Under the pieces are notes generated by a model. The model had not been told where the DNA came from. It did not search any database and saw only the letters and a list, made by a program, of their open reading frames with translations. Positions 11,920-22,282 of a stretch of 64,000 nt of DNA are shown one piece after another. The translations under genes were made by a program, and so were the position numbers. The stretch spans positions 179,277,825 through 179,341,824 of the forward strand of contig NC_050096.1 of the NCBI RefSeq assembly GCF_902167145.1, in the 5' to 3' direction. Position 1 is the stretch's first letter; each line of letters starts with the position of its first letter. This DNA is from Zea mays. Taxonomy: Eukaryota; Streptophyta; Magnoliopsida; Poales; Poaceae.

Positions 11920-12457
11920 AGTTTATCATAGTGGTAACCTGTTCTATATGATCGAAGATCCCGTGAATTAGAATGGTGAAACAAGCTAGTGGTAGACTGA
12001 GAGGAAAGACCCTTAATAAGGCTCATTTCAGATGCATATCTTTCCTTACTGTAAGGTAGGTTGGTGTTTACACCTTAATATGTTCCAAGTGGCTTTGTGA
12101 AGCAAAGATGTTGTCCTACAGAACATCTTTAGAGGAACATACCTATATGGGTTAACTGCTAGTCACAGTTTATGAGATCTGGGTGGTTTCTAGATACCCA
12201 TGAAAGGCTATGGAGTTTGACTTATATGCTCCAACCAGAGGGGATGCGTTCAGCAATCTAGTACTGGTAAAGAGTTTAGATGAAACTCATTCCACGCAAA
12301 ACTGCCAATTCAAGGCCTAGTCCATTGTGCAGTTGTGGTCAAGTGTAGTCTAAGTTCTAGGTGGATGTTCAACTTAACAGTCTCCATCGAAACACCAGTA
12401 TATCAAACGTTTGAGATGATGAGAGCTTTTTTGTGTGACTTAGCATTTGGTGGGGAT
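11920..12457 (+). other. 3' untranslated part and polypurine tract of element F
   Basis: There are 538 bp between the polyprotein stop and the 3' LTR with no open frame of note. The last bases before the LTR (about 12447-12457, ttggtggggat) are a purine-rich tract that should prime plus-strand DNA synthesis. Confidence 0.8.
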
Positions 12458-13457
12458 TGTTGGATTAATGTGGGCTTGGCCCAAATTAATATTCAATAAT
12501 AGTCAATGCTAATGGCCCACTTTAATGCTATGGTGTACTAATTATTTAGTACCATATTGGAAGTTCAAAGGACAAATCAATCAACTTAAATAGGTGGACC
12601 ATTGGTGCATCTATTGAGAAGTTGAGAAAAGGATGAAGGACTGCCACACGCGAGCGCGCGCCGCCGCCGCCGCCGGCCGGGCCGGGCCGTGCCGTGCCGT
12701 GCTCGTGGCTCGTGGCTCGTGGCTCGTGGTAGATCGGACCTTGGTCCGAATATTCCTTTCAAACGGTTGTGCATTTTGCCTGGAGTGATGACCGTCATGA
12801 TAACCGTCCGTTTCCTGTCTTATGGCTAGTAACGGACGTCAGTTACTGTCGTCAGTTTCCAGCTCTAATGCGCGACCGTTTCTGTCCGTTGTCCTTCTCC
12901 CTTCTTCTGACCGCCTATAAGAATGGAGAGGGAGGGCTCTTCCAGTCACGCGAATCATCTCACGCGAATTGCAAACAACACATTCCCGTCCCATCTTCTG
13001 CGAGCACAGAGAGTGGGAGAGCAGGCCTCCGAAATCACCGACCGCAGAGATACACTTGCACGGGTGTGTGGGCGATCAGATTTTTGGGGAGCGTCTTCGC
13101 GACTGCTCGCGTGATCTGTTTGTCCAGCTGCTTCGTTCGACGTCTTCCCGAGTTGACGCGTCCTGCTGCTCTTCTTCCCGGCGACCGTTCGAGGGACTGC
13201 ACAGCGTACATCTTCCTGCACCGACTTCGTACGGCTACATCGAACAAACACACGAGATGTCTCGTGTGAATGGAGCCACTGGTGCCTTGAGCATCGGTCC
13301 CTCCGCTGGGTACGCTCTGTTCTTCGTATTTGTGCATGTTTCATTGCTGTTTACTGCTTATGCGAGTAGTTATACACACATGCACATACATGTCATCACA
13401 TATATCGCACTGATTTTCTGGATTAAATTAAAACTAAAAATGCCTAACTTTCTAACA
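12458..13457 (+). repeat. 3' LTR of Copia element F
   Basis: It has the same termini as the 5' LTR and is followed directly by the target duplication gattc. It is 58 bp longer than the 5' copy, mainly through a run of CCG/GGGCC and repeated GCTCGTG units at 12650-12730 and a 24-bp segment near 12885-12908; the 5' copy has an extra 7 bp near 7694. Confidence 0.93.
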
Positions 13458-13462
13458 GATTC

Positions 13463-14013
13463 TTCTAGTCCTCTAGGTTTTTGTCGATTACTAGTTTGAT
13501 TTCCAATTTTGGACAATGGCGCGATGGAGAGGAACAAGTTTATCGCACATTGTTTGGCTGGATTATAGGGTTCTCGCCATAACCACCTTTAAATAAGCGA
13601 AAACAGACACGGTCCAAGTCCACAACACCTAAAGCAGGAGTTTCATCGGTTGTTGTTGTCCCTCTCGTAGTGGCGAATATATAAAAAAATGCAGCTGTCA
13701 GAATTCGAACATGGTATCAGTTCACTTCGGATTAAAGTCAGCTGCTGCATCTATAATTTATTGAGACAAAAACACTACAGAGACAGTAAAAGTCAGATTG
13801 AAGACAAACAAACAAGCTAGAGCTCGTCTCTAACCACTGCAACTCATGTTGGTTTATATTATATAGAGAAAAACTATATAAAGCGATGCACGAGCAACTA
13901 ACTAGTAATAAAAGAAAATCCTGGCAGCAGGATTAGAACAATTCGATCTTATCTAACGTAATCATGGTTAGTTGCCAAATAGATTACTCGAAGGTTAGTT
14001 ATTCAATTCGAAA
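13463..14013. other. Intergenic region between element F and the IQD gene
   Basis: No gene is visible. The sequence is AT-rich with short open frames only. A minus-strand AATAAA (13757-13762) could serve as a poly(A) signal for the IQD gene upstream of it, but it lies about 600 bp from the stop codon and I have no evidence it is used. The 22-bp string at 13991-14012 (beginning aaggttagttattcaat) is repeated inside the adjacent MITE. Confidence 0.5.
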
Positions 14014-14141
14014 GGGCCTGTTTGGTTCACTACCTCAGTTGCCACATTTTGCCTAACTTTTCTGTCTAAGGTTAGTTATTCAATTCGAACGGCTAACCTT
14101 AGGCAAAGTGTGGCACATTTAGCCACAAACCAAACATGCCC
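14014..14141. mobile_element. Small MITE with GGGCCTGTTTGG termini
   Basis: The left end gggcctgtttggtt and the right end aaccaaacatgccc are near-perfect inverted repeats, and the inner sequence (tgcctaac.. / ..cttaggca) extends the hairpin. At 128 bp with no coding capacity it is a typical non-autonomous DNA element. Flanking triplets are aaa and taa, so a clean 3-bp duplication is not evident and the superfamily (Tourist-like or other) is not fixed. It lies 235 bp beyond the IQD stop codon and could fall inside that gene's 3' UTR. Confidence 0.75.
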
Positions 14142-14375
14142 TAACTATGATATCCATAATATCACCACCACCCAACCAACCAAACACTGGTGCTGAAGAC
14201 CGAATCACAGAATCCAGAAACATGCTTTTCCAAACGTCCACAGACTGAGCAGTTCGAAAGGACGCAATTTGAACAGAACACAGACACACACACGCACAAA
14301 AAATACATAACACAATGGTAGAATACACAGCAACGTAAACAATGTACACCAGCACAACACAACCACCCTACGACA
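14142..14375 (-). other. Probable 3' UTR side of the IQD gene
   Basis: This lies between the IQD stop codon (TAG at 14376-14378 on the minus strand) and the MITE. There is no coding signal. Part of it is likely transcribed as 3' UTR, but the cleavage site cannot be read from sequence alone. Confidence 0.45.
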
Positions 14376-17300
14376 CTACTCGAGGCCTGGGCTGGAGGCG
14401 CCTCTGCCATTCTTCGGTCTCGAGGCCACGTTCGTCCGACTCCGACTACTGTTGGTAGGGCGCTTCCCTACTCCCCGACTGGCTGCTGTTGCTGCACCAC
14501 AAGTGACGAGGATCAATTGCTTTTTCCAAGCCCCAACTGCTGATGTCTTGCTCAAATGCAGAGACAGCATATCAAAACACAAATATGTAGCTGATAGATT
14601 ACTGTGCAGGGCACACCACCTTTCAGAGTTCAGGTGCATGCAGCTTTCTGAAAAAGGGGGGATGGCACTAATGTACACAGGCAGACCAGATGAATTACCG
14701 TTGTTAGGAAGCGATAACCGCTTCCTCGCTGGCGCATCGGTTCGCGCCGGCCTTTCTTTCGGATTGCTTGCGGACCGGGAAGCCGGATTCGACGGTCCAG
14801 AGCTCGCTTCATCTGCGACCTCCTGCGGTGCCTTCACCTTCACTTCCACCTTGGACGACTCTAGAGAAACCGTTGGCTGCACGTCCGCAGACCGCCCCGA
14901 CGAAGAGCCACAGCCGCTGACATCAGAATGCGACTTCTCGTGGTCTGCAGCTTTCTCCTGCCGCGACCCGTTAGACTGAGAGGCCAAAACGGGAGCTTTT
15001 CCTTTTGGTTTGCTCAGGTCCGGAGCTTTTGCCTTGCCTTCCTCCGCTGGTTTGTCGTCGTCGTCGCCGGCAGTGACACTGTCCCTGGCGTTGCTGTCAA
15101 GTAACCTGTTCTCCCACGGGCGCGCGGCCATCCACCTCTCGAGCCAGTTTCGTCCCCACTGGTTCTCGTCCCCGGCGAGTCCTTGGCCTTGGAGGCTTGC
15201 TGCTTTCTGTTTCCTTGAACTTGCCTGCCACTGACAGAAGGAAACACGGATTAGCGCAGCTTGTGCACCTACGGATCACAATCAATGGACAGCGCAGCTT
15301 GTGCACATCTACGGATCACAATCAGTGGAAAGAGAAGTGAATGCAGAGTAAGTCAGCAACCAGAATCCTTTTAGCCTGGTGCTCAGCCCAGGCTACCGTG
15401 TCCAGGCCAACAGGAGAACGTGCTAAGCAATTTACCCAGAGCTGTTTGCTAGAACTTTGATAAAGACAGGGTTATTCCCCCCTCTAAATTGCTAAAACAA
15501 CAAAAATATGCAACATCGCAGCGACATAATGGCAGTTCCACTAAGCCACACATAGTAATCCATAAACACCTACAAGGACAGAAGTCACAGATATCCTTCT
15601 TGATTAGAATATTGTGACTATGTACTCTGAATAACAGAATCAGAAAAAAGAAAGAGAGAGAAAATGATCAAAGACTCTAAAGAGCCTTTTTAGTGTACAA
15701 ATATGAAATATATCTTTCAAGCATCAACATCAAGCTATTCACACATTCCAGATATAACATTTTTGTTTAAAGTTACCTGATGGGTTAAAGCATATGCCAT
15801 CGCCCTTTCCCGCTTAGCAGCAGCCTCTTGCCTTTTTAATGTCTTAGCTTTCATTTCTTCTACCGAGCCTATACTGCCACACCAGTCTTCCTGCATGTCA
15901 TCAATACGTAATAAATTTTCAATAGCAAACATTTACTTCGATAAACACGTCTTGGAACTGTTCATTCTTCAGAGGCAATTGCAAAAGGTCAGTAAACGCA
16001 TTACATTATTAAAACCATACTTGATTAAACACACAAGCTTGACACTCCCACCGGTCAAAAATACTTGTAACATTTGACTTGCACGATCTTCCATTTATAT
16101 CTTTGACCACTAATTTCTTCAGAACATATTCTTAAAATCCTTCACATTTATGAGATCTTGTAAATATTTTTCAATACAATTCACACATATAACTTAGCTG
16201 TTTTCAAACTAAATAATTAAACTATTTATACTTGTAGTTTTTTTTGGTTTGACTAAATCTTGTCCAAAACAACATGTCTTTGTGAACTGAAGAAGTATTG
16301 CCTAAGTTGCAGCTGACAGTCTGTTTCCACTGTCTTCAATCTTCATATAAGTCAGGGAACACCAGAGGGTTTTTTTGGCATGTTTTAAAGAGGAAGCAAA
16401 CACTTCTTAGTTTCTTCAATTACTGTTGGCAGCATAAACTTTCTTAAAATTGACAAAATGTAATAAGTTTAAATAAAAAAGTATGAATCATGCCAACAAT
16501 ACAACCGGTGCATACATGATGACATAGACAGTCTGTACTACCAGAACAGAACCAGGCTACAGGTGTCACTTTTCCTTGATATAAACCGCCGCCCAGGCCC
16601 GGGTTAAGTAAGTAGCCATATAAATTGAGAGAGTTATTAGGGATGACTTGCATTGTCATAATATATATCCTAAGCAAGTAACGATGAAAATGATTACAAA
16701 ATATCAGATGTCTGGACTCTGGAGGAATGCTGTTTCCCACCTCAATATCTCGAACATGATCCTCATGAACATTTTCTTCAGGAGGTTTCTTTTGAGTCCC
16801 TTGGCTTTCCAAAGAAACACGGACTCGTCTCGCTCTGACACGAGCTTGAGCTCTTACTAGCGCTTGCATGCACTGAAGTGTTTCTGCTGCTTGTTTTCTT
16901 ACAGCATGACCCCGAACAAGTGCCTGGAGTCTAACTAGTCCTTTTAACGCCCGCAAGGCCCGCCTAGCCTGGTAAATATGACCATGCAAAAGATATCAGA
17001 CTACCTTTTGAGCTGCATACTACTAATAACAAAATGACTAAAACACCTGACATTTAAAACCTCTCATATTTTAAGCTGCTTGATTGGTTCATGGTTACCA
17101 TCTTTACAAGTGAAGGACTAACCATAACCTTATATTATTTTAAATCCCTTACAGCATTTTGCAACAGTTAATTTTGTTTGATAAGTTCGTTCAACCAGAG
17201 CCTAATTAGGAAAACTGGAATTCTCTGCATAGCAGAATGCAATATGTTGTATGCTTTTCTTAGTTTTGGCAGAAACACAATAACTAAAGTATCTTTATAT

Positions 17301-18421
17301 ACCAAGAATGCTCGAAAGGCAGATTGGATAACTACAGCAGCCTGATGCTCCTTTGTACCAAGTTCGGTCTGAGAAGCTTGAAGAGATGTGCTCGGTGAGG
17401 AGGCAGAATTTGATATTGTTTCTGTATTTGTGTCACCTGCCAATGGTTCGGCCTGTACTCTGAGTTCTTCAGCCGCAGGAACACTTTCTGTATCAACAGA
17501 ATGTTCCCGTTTGCGTAGCAACTGGACAGCAGAGCTCCTCTGCAATTTTCAGAAAGTGTGAACTTAAAGCAGCATGACCAACTGGATAAAATTACAAAGA
17601 ATGTGTAACAGAGATATGTGCAGCATAGTGCCATGGAGGATGGGATGGACAGTGCCTGCCAAAATACAGCAGTGCCATTCTCTTAAACCTAAGCATAGAA
17701 GACCTTGAATTGAACTATGTTTGATCCTTTCAGTGTTGTTCAGTAGATGTAAATAATTAACAGAGACAAAACATCCAGAACTGGCTACGACGATATCTGC
17801 TTGAGAAAGCGGCATTAACTGAGTTTAACCATGTCAACGACAACAATTGGGAATAGACAGGAACTAGAACATTTCAAATTGAAGTATTCAATTGAGCGGT
17901 TGGCCCGAGTCCTTTTTTTCTGTCCTATGACCTATTATGGTTGGGAGGATGAAAGCATTATCAGTCTTGACAATATCAACACATCATCAGAAATGAAGAA
18001 GATGCCTATGCAACATCAATGCATGGCATGCGTTGAAATTAATACATGATGCATGACTTTGAAGGAATGGTGGAATATACTTGGCCAAATGTGACACTGC
18101 TCATAACTAGGACTGAATAGTGCGCCAATAACCCTTGATGGGTATCAAATGACAAAGACACGCCAACAATAGAAGTGGTTGCAGAGTCCATGCTTCAGAC
18201 GAGTTTTGGTAAACCATCAGTGTTAGCAATCTTAGCATCATTCTATGCCTACAAATAAAAAAGACAAAAGCAAAGAACCCCACGGGAATGCAGGCAAAAA
18301 TCTGAAGCTACAGTAGGCATTTGTAAGGCTGGCTTACCGCATCGCTGCATTCAGCATTTCGCCCTTTTTCGTGCTTTTTTATCCCAACAAGTGATTTGAT
18401 CCACTTAGCTGAAATCCCCAT
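14376..18421 (-). CDS. IQD family (IQ67-domain) calmodulin-binding protein, six exons
   Basis: The coding exons, all with GT-AG borders, are 18338-18421, 17303-17539, 16741-16968, 15777-15890, 14699-15230 and 14376-14491. They total 1311 bases (436 residues) with frame preserved at every junction. The start fits the family ([16 protein letters not shown]). Residues 92-158 form the IQ67 domain of arginine-rich IQ-type repeats ([38 protein letters not shown]). The intron between exons 2 and 3 interrupts it exactly after domain residue 16 in phase 0, the invariant position in IQD genes. Residues about 249-261 carry the conserved [13 protein letters not shown], and the basic C-terminal part includes KRLSLP. 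IQD proteins bind calmodulin and act as scaffolds at microtubules, the plasma membrane or the nucleus; this member's site and partners are not predictable here. The last intron is stop-free and divisible by three. Confidence 0.92.
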
Positions 18422-19341
18422 GGCAGTCTTTTCCTCGTTGCCTTCGACAGCTAGCACTAAGAAGCAACTGATACGAAGTAAACATTGATGAACATACACC
18501 GACAATAGCATCAAATGACTTTTTATACCATCGAAAAGCAAATAAGGAAGGGAAATCCATCCCAGCCCGAATACGAAACGAAGCGTGGAAAAAGCATGAG
18601 CAGCTAAAAAAAGATACAGTCTTGTCTTTGCAGACACTGAAGGCATGACGACTCTGAAGCCTGTACTTCCTGGTGGAGCGAAAAAGGGGACAAACTCTTC
18701 GCATCGTAGGACGCAGGGGGCACACAAAGACTCATGCTCAAAGCCAGAACGTTCGCAAAACGAAGCCCACGGATGGAAGAACCGCGGATCAAAAGAGGAT
18801 AAGAATCGCGGGCGAAATGCGAGCCATATTCACGGACAGGGCCGCGGATCGGGCAGAGCAAACCAAGCCTAACCCCACGCCACGGATCAGAGCGGCTGGC
18901 AGCAACCGCCGCCCAAGCCCAGCACGAACAAGCATCCCACTCCCACCCGCACGCCCCGGGGAATTGTTCCATGGAGCTCACCTCGCACCCGAAACAACTC
19001 GCGAGCTCCTGCGAGCCAGGAGAGGGCGAGCTCCACGCCCGCGGCGGATGCGTCGGCCGCTGCAGCGAGGCGTCGCGGTCGCCGCCGACGGACCAGCAGA
19101 CCGCGCCGCTCGTCCCTCTCTCTCCCAGTCTCCCCCCTCTCGCTTTCGGTTTCGCCCGCACTTTGGATTGATTGAGCTCCACCACTGTTTTGGACTGTAC
19201 TTTGGACGAATTTTTGTTTTTCTTTTGAGTACAAAAACAAAAACCGCTGCAGTTGGCAGAGCAACTTTTCTAAAAAGGGCCTCGCTTTTATTGTTTTCGC
19301 ATGTGTGCAGAATTTGCTGTGGTGGGCTCTCTTTTTTTTTT
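18422..19341 (-). promoter_or_regulatory. Upstream region of the IQD gene: promoter and 5' UTR
   Basis: These 920 bp separate the IQD start codon from the MULE terminus. A minus-strand TATAAAAA occurs at 18520-18527, about 100 bp before the ATG. The block at about 18650-19150 is GC-rich, as grass 5' UTRs often are. Two readings are possible: transcription starts about 30 bp below the TATA, or it starts in the GC-rich block and a 5'-UTR intron ends at the CAG near 18468. Open frames through the GC-rich block match no known domain and are probably fortuitous. Confidence 0.5.
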
Positions 19342-19489
19342 GAGAAAACTGGATTTATGCCATTATAAAAACTGGGTTTCACCCAAATACTATTATGTAA
19401 ACATGTTTCGCTAATCCACCATTATCAAACGTTTTCAAAACATAACCTTATTTGATTATATTGGCAGCTAGTGACCGGACACTTTTGCC
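19342..19489 (+). repeat. Left terminal inverted repeat of the MULE
   Basis: Reads inward from gagaaaactggatttatgcc to ..gtgaccggacacttttgcc. It aligns over its length with the reverse complement of 47801-47984, allowing an internal deletion of roughly 35 bp relative to the right copy. Confidence 0.88.
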
Positions 19490-19702
19490 CCTCGACCAAA
19501 AGCACTGGCATCTACCAAAACCCGACGGCGACCTAGATCCTCTCTCTTTTCTTATCCTCTTCTCTATCTTCTCTGTCCCCTCCACCAAAACCGACGGCGA
19601 CTCGGCGAGCTCCACCGGTGGCGGCCCCGCTCCTTCTACCTCCACCGGCGGCGCCCAACTCCTCTGCATCCACCGGCGTCCCTTGGCTCCATGTATGCAC
19701 AT

Positions 19703-19760
19703 GGGCTTTAGGGTTTAGAATTTAGGCTTTAGGCTTTAGGATTTAGGGTTTAGGGTTTGT
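19703..19760 (+). repeat. Short telomere-like TTTAGGG array
   Basis: About eight degenerate heptamers of the plant telomere type (ttaggct, ttaggat, ttagggt) run in tandem, ending in two perfect ttagggt units. They lie between a CT-rich, GC-rich leader-like stretch (19490-19700) and the transposase frame, where a MULE promoter or 5' UTR is expected. Confidence 0.75.
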
Positions 19761-19989
19761 TCTAATTTGAGTTAGCAACAGCGGAGATCTCCCAACAGCG
19801 GCACATTATTGGACTACAAAATTATTTTGCACTTGAATTACTTGAACAAATCACATTATTAGTCACCAACAGTTGGCTAGATGGATTACATCTGAAATGA
19901 TTCTATGTACGGGTATGATTCTACATTTACTAACTTTTCTAGAAATCGAGTGAAGTAGTATGATTCTACATTTTTATTTTTTTATTTTT

Positions 19990-21620
19990 AGCTTTGACGT
20001 TGAGTTGCCATCTAGCTTAGCAATGGTAGTACATCATAGTGCTCACCCAAAGGTTGGTATTGACTGGGACGCACTACAAATTGTTGAGTGCCAAGATGAG
20101 GAAGGTAGGATATAAATTGTTGACGATGGCAGAATGTATGAGTTGATCGGTTGAGAGCTGAGGATGAAGCTGCTCAGAAGGCGGGTGAAGCTTTCAAGAT
20201 GCAAGAGGGTGATGTCAATAGAAGTTATTGTGAGAATGAAACTATTGATGCAGCCATCCCTGATGATGATGAAATTCTAGATGAAAGGGTCATGTTGCAT
20301 GACCCAGACAAGCCTTGTATGGATATTGGAACAATGTACCCCAGCATGCGTGACTTCAGGCTAGCTATGAGACAGTTTGCGGTCAATGAAGAGTTTGAGC
20401 TAGAAATATATAAAACTGATCCGAGTCGGTTTATTGGTAATTGCAAAGGAGAAGGTTGCCCTTAGCATATTGTGGGACGTAGTCAATAATCTGGGAATAG
20501 TGTTATGGTATAGTCTAATAAGCCTAAGATGTTTGTACATAGGATATTGTTTATGTTGTTACTAACTGAGGTTAATTGTTGCAGGTGACTATCTCAATTG
20601 AGGAACACACTTGTACTTCCAATGCTAGAAGGAAAAACCACGACCCCTACTAGCTCTTGGGTAGCATCAAAGGTTATCCATCTCCTCAAGAAGGAGTCGA
20701 ACATGGGTCCTAAGGAGTTGTGGAAAAGGTTGGAAGAAAAATATAAGTGTGAAATTCATTATGACACGGTTTGGAAGGGGAGGCAATTGGCTCTAAAAGA
20801 GTTACATGGAAGTTGGGAAGACATCTTTCAAATGCTTTTCAATTGGAGGGCAGAGGTGTTGAGTCATTCTCCGGGGAGTGTCATTGAGATTGACATTACA
20901 GACGTACATGGCAAGATTTGTTTCCACAAATTTTTTTGTGCATTAGCCCCTTGCATTCAAGGATTTTTAGAGGGTTGCAGGCCATACCTTAGCATAGACT
21001 CAACTGCCCTCAACGGTAGATGGAATGGGCATATGGTTGCAGCCACTGCTATTGATGGTCATAACTGGATGTATCCACTTGCATTTGGATTCATAGATGG
21101 TGAAACCGATGATAATTGGGTATGGTTCATGAGCCAACTGAAAAAGGCAATAGGGGATCTTCCATTGCTTGTTGTATGTACATATGCATGCAAAGGGTTA
21201 GAAAATACAGTAAAGCTTGTTTTCCCTCAGGCTGACCAAAGAGAATGCTTTAGGCATCTCATGCAAAATTTTGTTAAGAGGTTTGTAGGTGATATATTCT
21301 CTAAGATGTACCCTTCAGCTAGGGCATATAGACCAGAAGTTTCACAATACTTTTTCAATCAAGTTGTGGAAGCTTCCCCAGATGTAAAGAAATGACTAGA
21401 TACTTAGCACAAGCTTAAATGGAGGATGAGTTAGTTTAACCCTGCCATCAAGTGTGATGATGTCACCAACAATCTAGCTGAAGTCTTCAACAAATGGATT
21501 AAAGATTGGAAGGACCTTCCTGTTGTTGAGCTTGCAGACAAGTGTAGGGAGATGATAATGGTGTTGTGGGAGAAAAGGAGAAGAATTGGAGAAAAACTTA
21601 ATGGCAAGATCTTACCCGCT
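19990..21620 (+). pseudogene. MULE transposase, N-terminal half
   Basis: Residual coding starts near 19994, with early stops and a frame change near 20150. The segment 20151-20465 matches the N-terminal MuDR-type domain (DIGTMYPSMRDFRLAMRQFA). After a probable intron, 20598-21395 carries the MULE transposase core, including YLSIDSTALNGRWNG (first catalytic Asp), WMYPLAFGFIDGETDDNW and FPQADQRECFRHL. The position where the family has its second catalytic Asp reads VVCTYACKGL, with Tyr instead. Coding continues through in-frame stops just after 21395 to KLNGKILP, where retrotransposon A was inserted at 21616-21620. The intact enzyme would cut and join element ends through the TIRs; this copy cannot. 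Confidence 0.85.
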
Positions 21621-22282
21621 TGAAAGTTGCCTAGAGGGGGGTGAATAGGGTGAAACTGAAATTTACAAATATAATCACAACTACAAGCCGAGTTAGCGTT
21701 AGAAATAATAATGAGTCCGAGAGAGGGCGCAAAACAAATCGCAAGTGAATGAAGAGTGTGACACGCGGATTTGTTTTACCGAGGTTCGGTTCTCGCAAAC
21801 CTACTCCCCGTTGAGGAGGCCACAAAGGTCGGGTCTTTTTCAACCCTTTCCCTCTCTCAAACGGTCCCGCGGACCGAGTGAGCTTCTCTTCTCAAATCAA
21901 CCCGGGAACAAAACTTCCCCGCAAGGACAACCACACAATTGGTGTCTCTTGCCTCGATTACAAATGAGTTTATGATCACAAGAACAAATGAGAAAGAAAG
22001 AAGCAATCCAAGCGCAAGAGCTCAAAAGAACACAACAAATCTCTCTCGCTAATCACTAAAGCCTTGTGTGGAATTGGAGAGGATTTGATCACTTGGGTGT
22101 GTCTTGTATTGAATGCCTAGCTCTTGTAAGTGGTTGAGAAGTGGAAAACTTGGATGCAATTGAATGTGGGGTGGTTGGGGTATTTATAGTCCCAAACACC
22201 AAACTAGTCGTTGGGGTGGAGCCTGTCTGTCGCATGGTGCACCAGACAGTCCGGTGCACCAGCCACGTCACCCGAACGTTAG
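21621..22282 (-). repeat. 3' LTR of element A, outer part
   Basis: Starts TGAAAGTTGCCTAGAGG (minus-sense LTR end) directly after the target site ccgct. It breaks off at gttag, where element B entered; the remainder is at 31183-31806. Together they give 1286 bp against 1285 bp for the 5' LTR. Confidence 0.9.

Larger units (their letters stand above)
7034..13457 (+). mobile_element. Complete Copia LTR retrotransposon F
   Basis: The element is bounded by perfect 5-bp target duplications gattc (7029-7033 and 13458-13462). It has a 942-bp 5' LTR, a continuous Gag-Pol frame, a purine tract (ttggtggggat) before the 3' LTR, and a 1000-bp 3' LTR. Domain order is Gag, zinc knuckle, protease, integrase, reverse transcriptase, RNase H, which is the Copia order. 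By eye the LTRs differ by only about five substitutions plus three indels (a GC-rich expansion near 12650-12725, 24 bp near 12885-12908, and 7 bp near 7694-7700), suggesting recent insertion. Two oddities, the missing canonical PBS and the altered protease triad, are described in the findings. Confidence 0.95.

Noticed and set aside
13690..13725. tRNA-like T-arm (minus strand gttcgaattctgac) suggesting a tRNA or SINE
   Set aside because: No acceptor stem, anticodon arm or B-box/A-box pair at the right spacing could be found.
18604..19382. Long overlapping frames on both strands upstream of the IQD gene
   Set aside because: GC-rich sequence gives open frames in most phases; no domain, and they occupy the likely promoter and 5' UTR.
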